Assembly (NCBI GenBank): GCA_037953625.1
Contig: CM075649.1
Coordinates: 121,951,290-122,015,289 of the forward strand
Direction of reading: 5' to 3'
From: Crotalaria pallida
Lineage: Eukaryota; Streptophyta; Magnoliopsida; Fabales; Fabaceae
Length of the DNA stretch: 64,000 nucleotides
A model generated the notes under the pieces. The model was not told where the DNA came from. It saw only the letters and a list, made by a program, of their open reading frames with translations, and made no database searches. Position 1 is the stretch's first letter. Each line of letters begins with the position of its first letter. A program made the translations under genes and the position numbers. Positions 1 through 10,454 of the stretch are shown piece by piece.

Positions 1-300
1 TACTAGACTTAGCCGAACCTGGATAACACGGATCTTAGTTGGGTTCAGGTTAGCTTGAGCTTGAATCACTTTGTTGCCCCAATAGTATTTTGAACCGGCC
101 AAACCAACACGGTCAACATAATGAAACCGGTCAATGTGACTTAGTCAGTCCACAACATCAATCAATTACTAATAAAACAATAATTTAATGTTTGTTTCGT
201 TAACTAATCAGTCATAAAATATAATATGCAACTTTATTTTTATTATTGATTTCTTAACTTTAATTTGGGAAAAAAATTCATAACTCTTTTATAAACTTTA
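1..300. other. AT-rich DNA without a recognisable gene
   Basis: No coding potential, repeat or RNA gene is recognised here. The last nine bases form the left flank of the foldback element that starts at 301. Confidence 0.6.
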
Positions 301-655
301 GAGTGAAGACTCACTTTGGTCCATATCGATTTTGCACAATACCAATTTGGCCCCTGACAATTCATAATACCACATTCAGTCTCTCAAAAAAAAATTTCAT
401 ACCAATTTTGTCCCTAACCTTTTTTCCATACCAATTTTGTCCCTCAAGATTTTCTTCCATATCAACTTGTCCCTCAATTTTAAGGATCAAATTGGTACAT
501 CTAAAAACCTTGAGGAACTAAATTGATATGAAAAAAAGTTGAGGGACCAAATTGGTATGGAAATTTTTTTTAGGGACTAAATGTGGTATTATGAATTGTC
601 AGGGACTAAATTGGTACTGTGCAAAATCGACAGGGACCAAAGTGGGTTTTCACTC
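301..655. mobile_element. Foldback MITE with long terminal inverted repeats
   Basis: The two halves are near-perfect reverse complements meeting at about 478. The left half begins GAGTGAAGACTCACTTTGG and the right half ends with the complement. Repeated phrases of the type GGACCAAATTGGTAT are common in plant intergenic DNA. The flanks 292-300 (taaacttta) and 656-664 (ttaaattta) match at 7 of 9 positions, which would fit a decayed 9-bp Mutator-type target duplication; a 3-bp TTA duplication (Harbinger type) is the alternative. There is no coding capacity, so it would move only with a transposase supplied in trans. Confidence 0.75.
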
Positions 656-687
656 TTAAATTTATGAAGAGGGAGTAATATTATAGA

Positions 688-1307
688 GTAAATCGTCATT
701 TTAATCCTCGAAAGATATATTGGCCATTAATTTAGTTCCCAAAACATTTTTACATCAATTTAATCTCCCAAAGATAACATGACATCTCGAAGTGTAAATT
801 TTGATTTCTAAAAAATTCATATGGTCACCAAATAAGTCCCTAAAATGACCAACGAAGTATCATGCTGATCTTTGAGAGATTGGATTGGTATAAAAAAATT
901 TTGAGACTAGTGCGTGTTTGGTATAGCTGATAAAATGAGATTATGATTATTTTTTTCGTGATTATAATATGTTAAAATTATAATTTGTTTTGTTTGTGTA
1001 TCTTAGCTGAAAAATGAATTTAAGCTAATCTATTTTGATTGGATAGTGTAAAGAAGATCATTTTTATTGAGTAAATTATAAAAAAAAGATATGAAGTGAT
1101 AAGTGGATAGTTAATGTGTTAAAGTAATAATGGTAGGATAGAAAAATTATATGGTTCTTAAAAAATAATCTTACAAAAAATAATCTTTAGCTACTTTCCA
1201 AGAATATTAAGACAAAAAAAAGTCAAAACTACAATCTTAAGCCAAACCAAACATGCTCTTAATAAGTGACCAATTTAATTTTCGGTGACCAAAGTGACTA
1301 TTAAATC
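688..1307. repeat. Older degraded inverted repeat interrupted by a MITE
   Basis: The segment around 720-775 (phrases such as aatctcccaaagat) is a diverged reverse complement of about 868-908, and the outer parts near 690-725 and 1265-1305 also pair imperfectly. It resembles the element at 301-655 but is far more diverged. A second small element at 910-1258 sits inside it. Confidence 0.5.
910..1258. mobile_element. Tourist-like MITE
   Basis: The left end GTGCGTGTTTGG and the complement of the right end, GAGCATGTTTGG, form an imperfect terminal inverted repeat. This resembles the ends of Tourist (PIF/Harbinger) MITEs. The flanking trinucleotides are CTA and TTA, so the expected TTA duplication is only partly preserved. 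It is 349 bp, AT-rich and non-coding. Confidence 0.55.
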
Positions 1308-1347
1308 TAATACTACACTTCATCTGTCTCACAAGAATTATTAAAAA

Positions 1348-1375
1348 CTAGCTCTTACCCCGTGCAATGCACGGG
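1348..1375 (-). mobile_element. Helitron 3' terminus
   Basis: Read on the minus strand, a 17-nt palindrome CCCGTGCATTGCACGGG (1359-1375) is followed by 7 nt and then CTAG, with a T as the next flanking base. A hairpin just before CTRR with insertion next to T is the diagnostic end of Helitrons. The element body would extend to the right. I could not locate the 5' TC end, so length and autonomy are unknown, and no Rep/helicase coding is visible. Confidence 0.65.
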
Positions 1376-2870
1376 TTGTTGATATTTTAATTTTTTTATA
1401 ATTAAATATTTTAAATTATAAATTATTATCAACAACAACAAAAAATAATTATATAAAAAGGCAGGGGTTCAAACCAAACCATACACCTAAAAAAATTAAT
1501 CTAAATGATCTTGTTAATAAATTTTGTACTTCCCTATATAAATAAAAAATAACATTTATTTTATCTGAGATATTCTCTATTTATTTGATGAATAAATTAA
1601 TATTTTTTATACGATTATCAACTTTATTGTGATAAATCAAAATAAATCAGAATTAAACATTTTGAATTTTTTTATGGTATTATGAGCATAATGAATTTTA
1701 TTTTGAGAAGGAAAGTTTAATTTTGGTGTTACAATAAAAAATTATTTATTTTTTCAACTTTATCATAACGATTTTTCTATATTTCCTTGAATTATGGAAT
1801 TCGTATGCAGTTTATCTTTGGCTAAGTGTTTGATTACTTTCCTTAACAAATTTTATAGATTTAAGTTATATTTATTCAAAATAAATAATCTATTTATTTA
1901 TTAACTATTTAATTTCAAATTGTAATATCTTCATTGGGGATAATGATTTAGAAATTTTGCATAATTTATTTAATTTCAAATTGTAATATTTTAGCCAGAG
2001 ATAGTGACTATTTACCCATAAAGATTTATCCAAAATGAATAAAAAATTCAACTTATTTAATATGTGTTTATCTAAAATAAATTAATGATTTTAAAAACGT
2101 GAATAATCTATCTAATTTCAAATTGTTGTATTTTGGTTGTGGATGATGATTTCAAATTATAGTCTTAATTATCTTGTAAAAAAAAATTTTTAAAAAAATA
2201 TTTATATCAAGAATAAAATCAAATCATATTATTATATACAATTATTTTTATCTATTACAAAAAAAAAATATTATCGAAGGAATTGCAACATTCAGTCGTA
2301 GATGGAATCTTCTGAAACTAAAACTTAGGCCCCTCGAGAAGCTCAGTCCCACAACACGTCTTCGAAATACTGAATTGAAATAAACAATTAGAAAGGAACT
2401 TAAGAATCATATAATAAAAATTAAGATGAGTGAGAAATATTATAATTAGAGAGATTTAATGACGAACAAAAAAATTGCAAAAATTGAAGATGAACATAAT
2501 TGGGAGGTTGTTGTTTACGTGAATAAACATATTGAATTGAAGTAAGCAATTATACAGAGAGAAACTTAATAATTAAAGAATTTAAATTAAGATTAGCGAG
2601 ACTTATAAGAATTAGAGAGATTTAATGATGAAAAAAATGCAAAGATTGAGTGTGGATATAATTAGGAGGTTGTTGTTTACCTTCATATTTTGCAATAGCT
2701 TTCTTTTTGATAGTGCCACTCCGACTTTCCTTCATAACATTATCAAACATTTCATTGAAAACTGAAGAATAACTAACCTGATTCAATCAAAATTTTTAAA
2801 AATTCAATAAGTTACATAATAACATAGAGCAAATCTCGTGGGTTAAATTTACATACATTGTCTACAAAAA
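1376..2870. other. AT-rich probable Helitron body, non-coding
   Basis: More than 1 kb of very AT-rich sequence with no long ORF. It lies immediately inside the Helitron terminus and contains the duplicated segment at 2374-2680. No gene is supported. Confidence 0.4.
2374..2680. repeat. Two diverged tandem copies of a 145-bp segment
   Basis: 2374-2518 and 2536-2680 align along their length. Both start attgaa..taa and both end in gaggttgttgtttac, with the shared core agagagatttaatga. The period is 162 bp. Many substitutions show the duplication is old. Confidence 0.7.
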
Positions 2871-2956
2871 AAATTGGGTTCTGCTTTTTGGCCCCCAAGG
2901 TCGATTTTTTGGCCCCCATTTTCATTTTCAAATGACTAAAACGCCCCTCAGCGTTT

Positions 2957-3705
2957 TATACTTCCGGTATAATAAAACCAGAAATGAAATTTCGGTAATG
3001 AAAAAACGGAAGGCATTATATTCAAATTTCTGATTTTGTTTAGCCAGAACATTGAATCCAGTTTACTAAAACAAGATAAATTTTATTCAATTCAGTTTCA
3101 ACAAAACCGGAAAATTTAAAAACTTTTAATATACCCAAACTGCCCCTCCGTGTTTCTACTTCTCCAAACCGTTTCAACTCCTTCTTCAACCCCACTTCTT
3201 CAACTCCCTCATTTCTTCAACTCCTTCTTCAACCCCATTTTTATTCCTCTCTCTCACTTTCACTCACATTCACTCTCTCTCACTTTCACTCAAGCCATAC
3301 TCTCTCTCTCTCTCACTGTCACGCTCTCTCTCTCTCTCACTGTGACGGTCTCAAGCTCTCGATTCACTCTCACGGTTCACCTACGGTTGAGGTAAGTTGA
3401 AGCCCTTTCCTCTTTTGTGTTGTTTTGATTTGGTGTATGTGTGTTTTGTATCCCTGTCCTTGTTTCGATTTGTTGTCTTTGTTGTTTTGGTGTATGTTTT
3501 ATTGTGTGTTTTGTTGTTTGCTGTCCATGTTTTGATTGATCCTTGTGTTGATGTTCGTCGTTGCGTCCCTGATCTGCAAAACCGAACCCTAATTTTTGAA
3601 TTTTCCGGTTTTGCAGATTCGGAATTACTTCCGGTTTAGCAGAGCCGGACATATGCTGGATTTGCAGAGACGGAATCTTTCCGGTGTAGCAGAGCCGTAA
3701 TGAAG
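2957..3705. repeat. CCGG-containing imperfect palindromes, left cluster
   Basis: Phrases of the form TTCCGGTTTTGC..CGGAA recur at 2957-3120 and 3598-3705, in both orientations. The same phrases recur at 24507-24620. They flank the CT-rich leader of the PMD gene. Their role is not known; subterminal transposase-binding sites are one possibility. Confidence 0.5.
3150..3390 (+). promoter_or_regulatory. CT-rich leader exon and microsatellite of the PMD gene
   Basis: A pyrimidine-rich segment with CTCTCT runs (about 3298-3343) ends at a good splice donor, GAG|GTAAGT at 3391. The matching acceptor TTTTTTTCAG lies at 4487-4496, three bases before the ATG at 4499. This implies a 5'-UTR exon and a 1.1-kb leader intron (3391-4496). 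The intron is AT-rich with no other feature. The short ORFs across the microsatellite look like chance. Confidence 0.5.
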
Positions 3706-4811
3706 TAATAAATAGTGTAGAATCTTAGTAGCTTAGCTAATTCTTAGGTATGAAGATTAATAATTTAATTCCAATACAATAGTGAGTAATTATTAATACG
3801 TTAGATTAGTGATTAATAGTGTCTAGTTATTTAATTTTTTAATAATTTAATATATCTTAGATTATCTGTTTAATCCTTTAGTACCGGTGATTAATTAGTA
3901 TAACAATATATTAGTATTACATTTAATTTAGATAGTTAATATTTTATTACTATAATATTTGATTAATTTGTGTTAAAAATTTACTTTATTTGCTAACAAT
4001 TTAATATAAGTTAGATTAATTATTTGTAATAAGTAATATATTAGTATTTTATATTTGTGATTAATTATTAGGGTGTGTTATTATTTATTTATGTTGCCTA
4101 GTTGTAATTTGTTATGTATTAGTGTATAATTAATTGTTAATATAAGAATTATTTGTGATTTATGTTATTATTATCTATTATTATCTAGTATTATTTTCAA
4201 TGTTTTAATATTTAAATAGTATTTTGTTAGATTAATTTGGGGTAATAATTTACTTTATTTGTTAATAATTTATTAAAACTTAGATTATTTATTTTATATT
4301 ATATAATGTTACTAGTGTTTATTAGTATTTGTTATTTGTTATTTGCTGTTAATTTATTTATTAGTATTTAGTAGTATTTGTTCTTTGTTAGTGTTGTTTG
4401 TCATTAGATTAATTAATTGTGATTAATGTTATTAGATTTATTATTTGCTTAATTTCACTAATCAATATTTAAAAAAAAATTTATAATTTTTTTCAGGTAT
4501 GGTGAGAGTAAAGAATACGGGTAAGAGTGCACAATTAATTTGCTTACTTCACGTACGGTGCATCATGCTCATGTTGGTATGAGGCGAGAGCGACCGACTG
4601 CTTCTGTGAGGAGGAAGCGGAAGACAGGTGAGCTTGAGTCGTCATCTTCACAGGCGGCACCACCATCACCACCACCCCATTTGTCACCACCACCATCCCA
4701 CCAGTCACCACCACCCCATCAGCCGGCACCACCCCATCAATCACCACCACCACCATCACATCAGTCGGCACCATCGGCAAAGCATCAGTCTGCAACTGCT
4801 CAGTTCACTAC

Positions 4812-5060
4812 AAAAAAAACCATTTATTGCAACAACCTTTTGCAACGACTTTTTAAAGTCGTTGCTAAAAATAGGTGTTTTGCAACGACCTAAAAAAGTC
4901 GTTGCAGAAACTAGGTGTTTTGCAACGAGTTAAAAAAGTCGTTGCAGAAAACAGGTGTTTTGCAACGATTTGAAAATGTCGTTGCAAAACACCTATTTTC
5001 TGCAACGACTTTTTTAAGTCGTTGCAAAACACCTGTTTTCTGCAACGACATTATCGTTGC
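4812..5060. repeat. CACTA left subterminal repeats
   Basis: GCAACGAC or its complement GTCGTTGC recurs about every 20-30 bp, forming consecutive hairpins separated by phrases like AAAACACCTGTTTTC. Such arrays bind the TNPA-like protein in known CACTA elements. Confidence 0.85.
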
Positions 5061-5689
5061 CAATAAGATTAAATATTTTTTTTATAAAAAATAAAAAAAA
5101 TTAAAAAAGGGTATAACTAAAAATTATAATTAATATTATTTATTTAAAAAAGTTAATATTAATATTATTAAAAAAAATAATTAATATTATTTTCCAAAAT
5201 ATTTATGCCTTCTGTCTTCTGGCGAATATGTCCAACAAAAACTTTATTGTTTATTTTAGTTTAATTTGGATCTTGCTAACTAGTGTCATATAAGGGCAAT
5301 CTCTAAGCAATCAATAAAAAACAATATGTCATTAGAAACCTAACATACACATAAAATCTATCTATTTATTTAATATAAAATTTTTCATTAACCAAAAAAA
5401 AACTTTTTAAGGTTTAGGGTTTACTTTTTTAATTTGTATGTGTATTTGTATTAATTTGTGTTAATTTATTATATATTATATTAAAATAATTATTATATTT
5501 ATATTTATTTTAAAACCTAACCCAATATAAAAAAATAAAAAATAAAAAATAATTATTATATTTATATTTATTTTAAAATCTAACCCAATATTTATATTTA
5601 TTATATTTATAATTTTATTATTATTATTATTATATTTATTATATATTTTAAAAAAAATAAAAAAGTAATGGTAATAAGGGTGGGTTCTT

Positions 5690-6176
5690 GACTCTTGTAT
5701 AAGGGAGAACCCTACTCCCAGCTTCTTGTAAACAAGCTAAGCCCCTTCTTCTCTCTCTCCGTCGATTCCCTTCTTGTTCTCTCCCTCCAGCCACCATCAC
5801 CGCCCTCCATCCACCATCACCGCCGCCCTTAGTCTCTCTCTCCTTCTCTCTCTCAACCTCCTCTGTCCCATTCTCTCCCTTCATCCCTCGGTTTTTGCAG
5901 CTGCCACGGAACCGAGCTTCAGCGCCGGCCATCGCCATTGAACCGCGACCCCCGCCCCAAAAATCGCGACCTCCATCTTCATCTTCTTCCCTGGGTTCCT
6001 TGTGTCGCCATCACCATTGTTGTTGGACAAGATTCGCGAGATGCGAACCGACACCGTTACCGTCGTACCCGCAACCGTTGAAGGAGCCAAGACCGAACCG
6101 CCACCATCATCGCTCGCGCCGCCGTTCGTCACATCTCCACCTTGAAGCTCACGTCTCCTCCTTACTGCTATTTAGG
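5690..6176 (+). pseudogene. Captured 5' exon-like fragment, unidentified
   Basis: A GC- and CT-rich island inside an AT-rich element. It reads like a plant 5' UTR followed by a short open frame (5895-6176), and ends at GCTATTTAG|GTAATG, a possible donor at 6177. The predicted peptide is Pro/Arg/His-rich and I do not recognise it. Confidence 0.35.
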
Positions 6177-7854
6177 TAATGCTCTTCGGTTGATTAGGTT
6201 CAAGCAACTAGAATAATGCATTGAGGATTAGCATAGGATGAGATTGATTTAGTTTATTATCACCTATGATTATGGTCATGGGTCGGGATTGTAATTATAC
6301 TAGAGCAACAATAGGATTCAGAATTGTAAAAGTTATTCATTTTATGCATGGTATTATTGATAAAACAGACTTGTTTTTAACTAGAACTCTGAGCAGCTTC
6401 ATTAATGCATCAAAATTGCAATTTTAGAGCATGTTGCTCTGTTCCTCAAAAATGATTTCAAGTCTGTTATTGTCTTATTGATAGATGACAGGTTTTAGCA
6501 CTTAATTTTGAGAGATTCCATTTTGAAATGTTCTGTAAAAATGCTGAGTAAACAATCATATAAACTGGGTTAATCAATTTTTTGTGTTGAGAATCGATTG
6601 ATTTGGCTTGACAAATCAAATAAATTATGAAGGCCTTGAGGTGGGACTTGGTTGTTTCATCATGTCTAGTTCCTGATTTGGTGTGTGTTTTACAGTTCTT
6701 CCAAGGATTGGTTTTCTCTTTGTGAGCTGTGTGGGTATTATGTTGGGTGTTTTTTGATGTCTGTGTTGGGATTAGTGCGATGATTCTGTACTTGAAATGG
6801 ATAGATTTTGGGTTGCTTGTGCTAGTTATGCGTATTTAATTTGTAGTGTGGATTGATTTCTCTTTGTGAGTTGTGTGGGTGTTAACTATTATGTGCTAGA
6901 CATGGATGGATTGATATAGTTGGCAAACAATGCTATGACTCTCTCTCCCATAGATGCCGCTCCTCCTTCTCCAACACCCCAGGTAGACCTTTATACAGCT
7001 TGGCTTGTCCATGTTCTCCCTTTTACACTGCCAGTAGCTTGATTTTTTTTTAACAAGGGATTTCATATGATCTCAATTGGTTATTTGTACAGTGTCATTC
7101 GTTGTTCATAATTTTATTTTGCTTTCTTTCTATCAAAGATATAGGAAAAGTTTGTTTCCTTTTTTTATTTATTTTTATGTTGACCTTTTTAAATTATCCC
7201 AATAACAACTTTGTGCATAAGATTCATGCTTAAAGAGTGAAGAAGTGTTAGCTATTTTGACGCTAAGTACTTATTTGAATCGTAGTATCGTACCATTGAT
7301 TAGAAATGTTTTTTAATTAAAATTCAATTTTTGTTCTCATATTGAGGCCTTTATAGTAGTTACTACTTACTAGCTTGTGCCCTGGCCAACAATGACTCTT
7401 TTATCCTCCAGTTCGCATGTATTTTGTGTTTGCCATGTTGTGATATCTCTTGCCATTTGAAGTTGATTTGAATGTTTGCCGAAATAGTATTGGCCCGTAA
7501 TGACCTTAACAAAATTCACTCATAGTTTATCAATTCTTTAAATATGAAAGTTGGGAATTTTTTAAAGAATTTCTGCAACTAAACAGGGTGTCAATTAATT
7601 GGTTCTCTTAATTTGAAAAGTCAAGATTATTCATTTCACTATTTAGTTAGTTCTACGTATCAGACTCTGCTAAATATGTTTAAAGATGATCCACATGTTT
7701 TATTTTCTGCACGCATAAACTTATTTTTAGTCACATTATTTCTTGAATTATGCTACAATATTTCGAAATTTCTTACGTTTTTTTGGCATGTATTAGCAGT
7801 TAAGGTACCAACAAAGTTAAGGAGAAGAGTTTTTGTTTCCTTGATAGACTTCGG

Positions 7855-7882
7855 GCCGGGCCGGCCCGAATTGACAGCTCTA
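7855..7882. mobile_element. hAT terminus-like fragment inside the CACTA element
   Basis: GGCCCGAATTGACAGCTCTA at 7863-7882 closely matches the right end of the complete hAT element at 29345-33461. The other end was not found nearby, so this is a remnant. Confidence 0.45.
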
Positions 7883-8229
7883 GCTGTAAGCATCGTGTTA
7901 GCTGCATTCTGAATTTGTTAGGTGCTGTTGTTAGTAGATATTGTCAGTAGATTTTCCATTTTGTATTTTGAATTTGTTAGTAGATCTTAGTAGACATCGT
8001 ATTCTGAATTTGTTAGTAGATCTGAGTAGATTTTGTTTTCCATTTTCTGGTTGTTATTATCATTAACATAATGCCTGAGCTTGGTTAATTTGTGTTTTCC
8101 ATTATGTATTCTGAATTGTTGGGCAATTATTTAAACACACCATGTTTTAACCGATCCACCCCAATTTCTTTACCCATGGTTGTGACCTTACCCCGGTTGT
8201 ACAATTTTTTTATATAGTTGCGACCTTCA

Positions 8230-8323
8230 TGACCGAAGAAGAAATGGCGTGCATCGGGTTCTCTATGTTGACAGTCCTGTTCTCTGGGCATCAGCCTTGC
8301 TTTTCCTGCTACTAAATGTTAAT
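8230..8323 (+). pseudogene. Captured exon-like fragment, unidentified
   Basis: A short open segment with a hydrophobic stretch (encoding ALLFLLLNVNG) ends at a consensus donor GTAAGTAG at 8324. I do not recognise the source gene. Confidence 0.3.
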
Positions 8324-8567
8324 GGTAAGTAGCTATATTCTTGGACCCTTAGTGCAATCATATAAGATCTATTTATTCTCTAATAGATAATACTCAAATT
8401 TTCATAGAAAGGATAGCTGCTGCTATCATGATAATTTATCCAGGTGAACTTGTTCCAAACCTACTTTTTGCAAGCAAGGGTGAAGTCGATTAGAAAGCCC
8501 CCTAACTTTATTTGTTCCTAAATCTGTGATATGCTATTTACTTTGAATTAAATGGAAACAAATACAG

Positions 8568-8681
8568 GTTCTAGATTTGAGAAGTTCTACTTGGTCAAAG
8601 ATTGAGGCTAAGGCTGGAGTTGAGTCTAGTGTTGACTCATCCTCCTCAACAACGATAACCCCTTGTGCTGGCCATTCTCTG
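8568..8681 (+). pseudogene. Captured kelch exon of an acyl-CoA-binding protein (ACBP4/5-like)
   Basis: 114 bp with acceptor AATACAG before it and donor GT after it, open throughout. It encodes VLDLRSSTWSKIEAKAG and ends in TPCAGHSL. That is the kelch-blade pattern of plant ACBP4/ACBP5 (cytosolic acyl-CoA-binding proteins with C-terminal kelch repeats). Only this exon was found, so it cannot make the protein. Assignment is from motif memory; another kelch protein is possible. Confidence 0.6.
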
Positions 8682-9098
8682 GTTTGTATTGAAAAAGTTC
8701 CTTTCTTATTTGAAAAACTCCAGACAAGCTTATCTGCTATATTCAATGTTGTTATTTTAGTTGATAGCACTAGTTCTGGAATAGTTTGGATTTTTGGAAA
8801 CTTTGTCATAATAGATTTCATGGGAAAATAATGTTAGTTTGCCAACATCTATGCAATTTTGTCAACATTATGTTAGTCTGCCAATTTTATCCATCTCATT
8901 AATGTTAGTCTGCCAACATTATGATTTTGTCACTATGACTAATGTGAGATGATGTGCACAAAAGATGTGTCCTTAGCATTATTCTTACCGAAATATGCAA
9001 AGTTCTTTTCTTCTGTTTGAAATTAATATTTGTAGAAGTAAAGAAGTGCCAGAAATTAGTGAAATATGCAATGACCTATATGTGAACCATAACAGGGA

Positions 9099-9320
9099 GG
9101 AGTCTAGGAGCTGCAATCATCTTCAACAGGGACCTTGCATAGGATGACCATGTAATTTTCTTTGACTTCCTTCTTAAAAATAATACTTGAAATTAATTTT
9201 GTTAAATTTCATTTGCCTAGAGTAAAATGACTACTTGAATAATAATACAATTTAATGATTTTACATTTTTACTTGCAGTGGATTTTTTGGGTTGGACCTT
9301 TCATTGGAGCTGCCATTGCT
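9099..9320 (+). pseudogene. Captured exons of a plasma-membrane aquaporin (PIP)
   Basis: Two exon pieces, 9099-9151 and 9279-9320, are separated by a GT-AG intron (9152-9278). They encode RSLGAAIIFNRDLA, then a TAG, then DDH, and after the intron WIFWVGPFIGAAIA. This is the loop E to helix 6 region of PIP aquaporins, directly after the second NPA box, with the intron between DDH and WIFW as I recall for real PIP genes. The TAG replaces the usual tryptophan before DDH. Kept introns show capture at DNA level. It is a dead fragment. Confidence 0.8.
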
Positions 9321-9358
9321 TGCTGGCAATGGTGGTTTTCCTTTACAGGTTCTGGACT

Positions 9359-9840
9359 TTGCTCCTGTAGAGCTTACACAAGCTCTGATGGATGATGCCA
9401 AAGGTTGTAGTTTTAGGTGTAGTTAGCTTTTAATCTTTTTGTTAGCACCAAAAAAAGATTGTTCTGGTTCTAGCAATCAATGACATTATTGATAGGAATT
9501 TAGATAGTAGTTTGATCTAGTGGTTGATATGTTATATAGCAATTTGACATAAGTTTTTTAACTTGGACTATCTGCAAAAAATATTTGAAAGAATTTGCTA
9601 TACATTTTGGAAGACTTTGTGTGTTCAACATGTTTCATGAGTTTGATTAGTATATGCTCCTGAGTTTTCGTTATCACATTATATTGCCAATTTTCCCATT
9701 TTGCTTTCTTCCTAATTTTATCTATTACCTTTTTGATTTTGGTTGATTTGATTTTTGAATTCGTTTTTGCAGCCAAGCAAGAGTTGATTGAAGATTTCAC
9801 TCCTCCTTTTGACAGGACATATCAATTTCAGGTCCTGATC
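9359..9840 (+). pseudogene. Captured exon-like fragments, unidentified
   Basis: Two exon-like pieces (about 9359-9402, encoding FAPVELTQALMDDAK, and about 9773-9834, encoding ELIEDFTPPFDRTYQF) have splice-like borders. They may come from one gene that I do not recognise. Confidence 0.3.
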
Positions 9841-10135
9841 ATACAAAGAATCAAGCAATGATGGATAATTGGTGTTGCTTGAGGAGGTGGAGTAGAGTAC
9901 AAAGATATTCAAGATTTTGTATTTTATTTTGTATGTCTTTTTTTTTTTTTGGAATTATTTTGTATGTTCTTATGTTGTATCTTGTAAGAAACACAACTTA
10001 TAATAAATGGATGAGTTTTTATCAAATGTATATTATAAATTTAGTAGTTGTATAATCCTATTAAAAATATTTCAGAATTTGAAGCATAAAAAAGGTTTCT
10101 TTGGTCAAATATATATTTTTTTAAATTAAAAAAGG

Positions 10136-10454
10136 CTATTGCAACGACAATTTTGTTGTTTCAAAAGTGGAAGGTGTTTTGCAACGACAATGTCGTTGCA
10201 GAAGCAAAAGGTGTTTTGCAACGACAATGTAGTTGCAAAATAGATCACCTGCACATAGCTCTGTTTGCCTTGTTTAGCAACGACATCTCTTATGCAACGA
10301 CCCATGTCGTTGCTGAAAACCTTTCTTTATAACAACGATGAAAGTCGTTGCTATACCCTTTTGCAACGGCTTTACCAGCAACGATCAAAGTCGTTGCAAA
10401 AAATATTTTTAGCAACGACTTTTGTCGTTGCAATAAAGGGTTTTTCTTGTAGTG
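10136..10454. repeat. CACTA right subterminal repeats
   Basis: The same GCAACGAC/GTCGTTGC motifs as the left end, in both orientations, ending at the CACTA terminus. The array is slightly sparser than the left one. Confidence 0.85.

Larger units (their letters stand above)
4806..10454. mobile_element. Non-autonomous CACTA (En/Spm) element carrying host exons
   Basis: The left end is CACTACAAAAAAAACC and the right end is the complement of CACTACAAGAAAAACCC. The 3-bp TSD GTT lies at 4803-4805 and 10455-10457. Both ends carry dense subterminal repeats of GCAACGAC in both orientations. No CACTA transposase is visible in 5.6 kb. The interior holds spliced-looking fragments of unrelated plant genes, so this is a gene-capturing (Pack-type) CACTA. 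It sits in the first coding exon of the PMD gene. Confidence 0.93.

Noticed and set aside
3150..3652. ORFs across the CT-rich region on both strands
   Set aside because: Low-complexity sequence in a leader exon and intron; no domain and a splice donor inside.
7613..7912. ORF at 7613-7912 in the CACTA element
   Set aside because: AT-rich, no recognisable domain, and it runs into the hAT-end remnant; probably chance.
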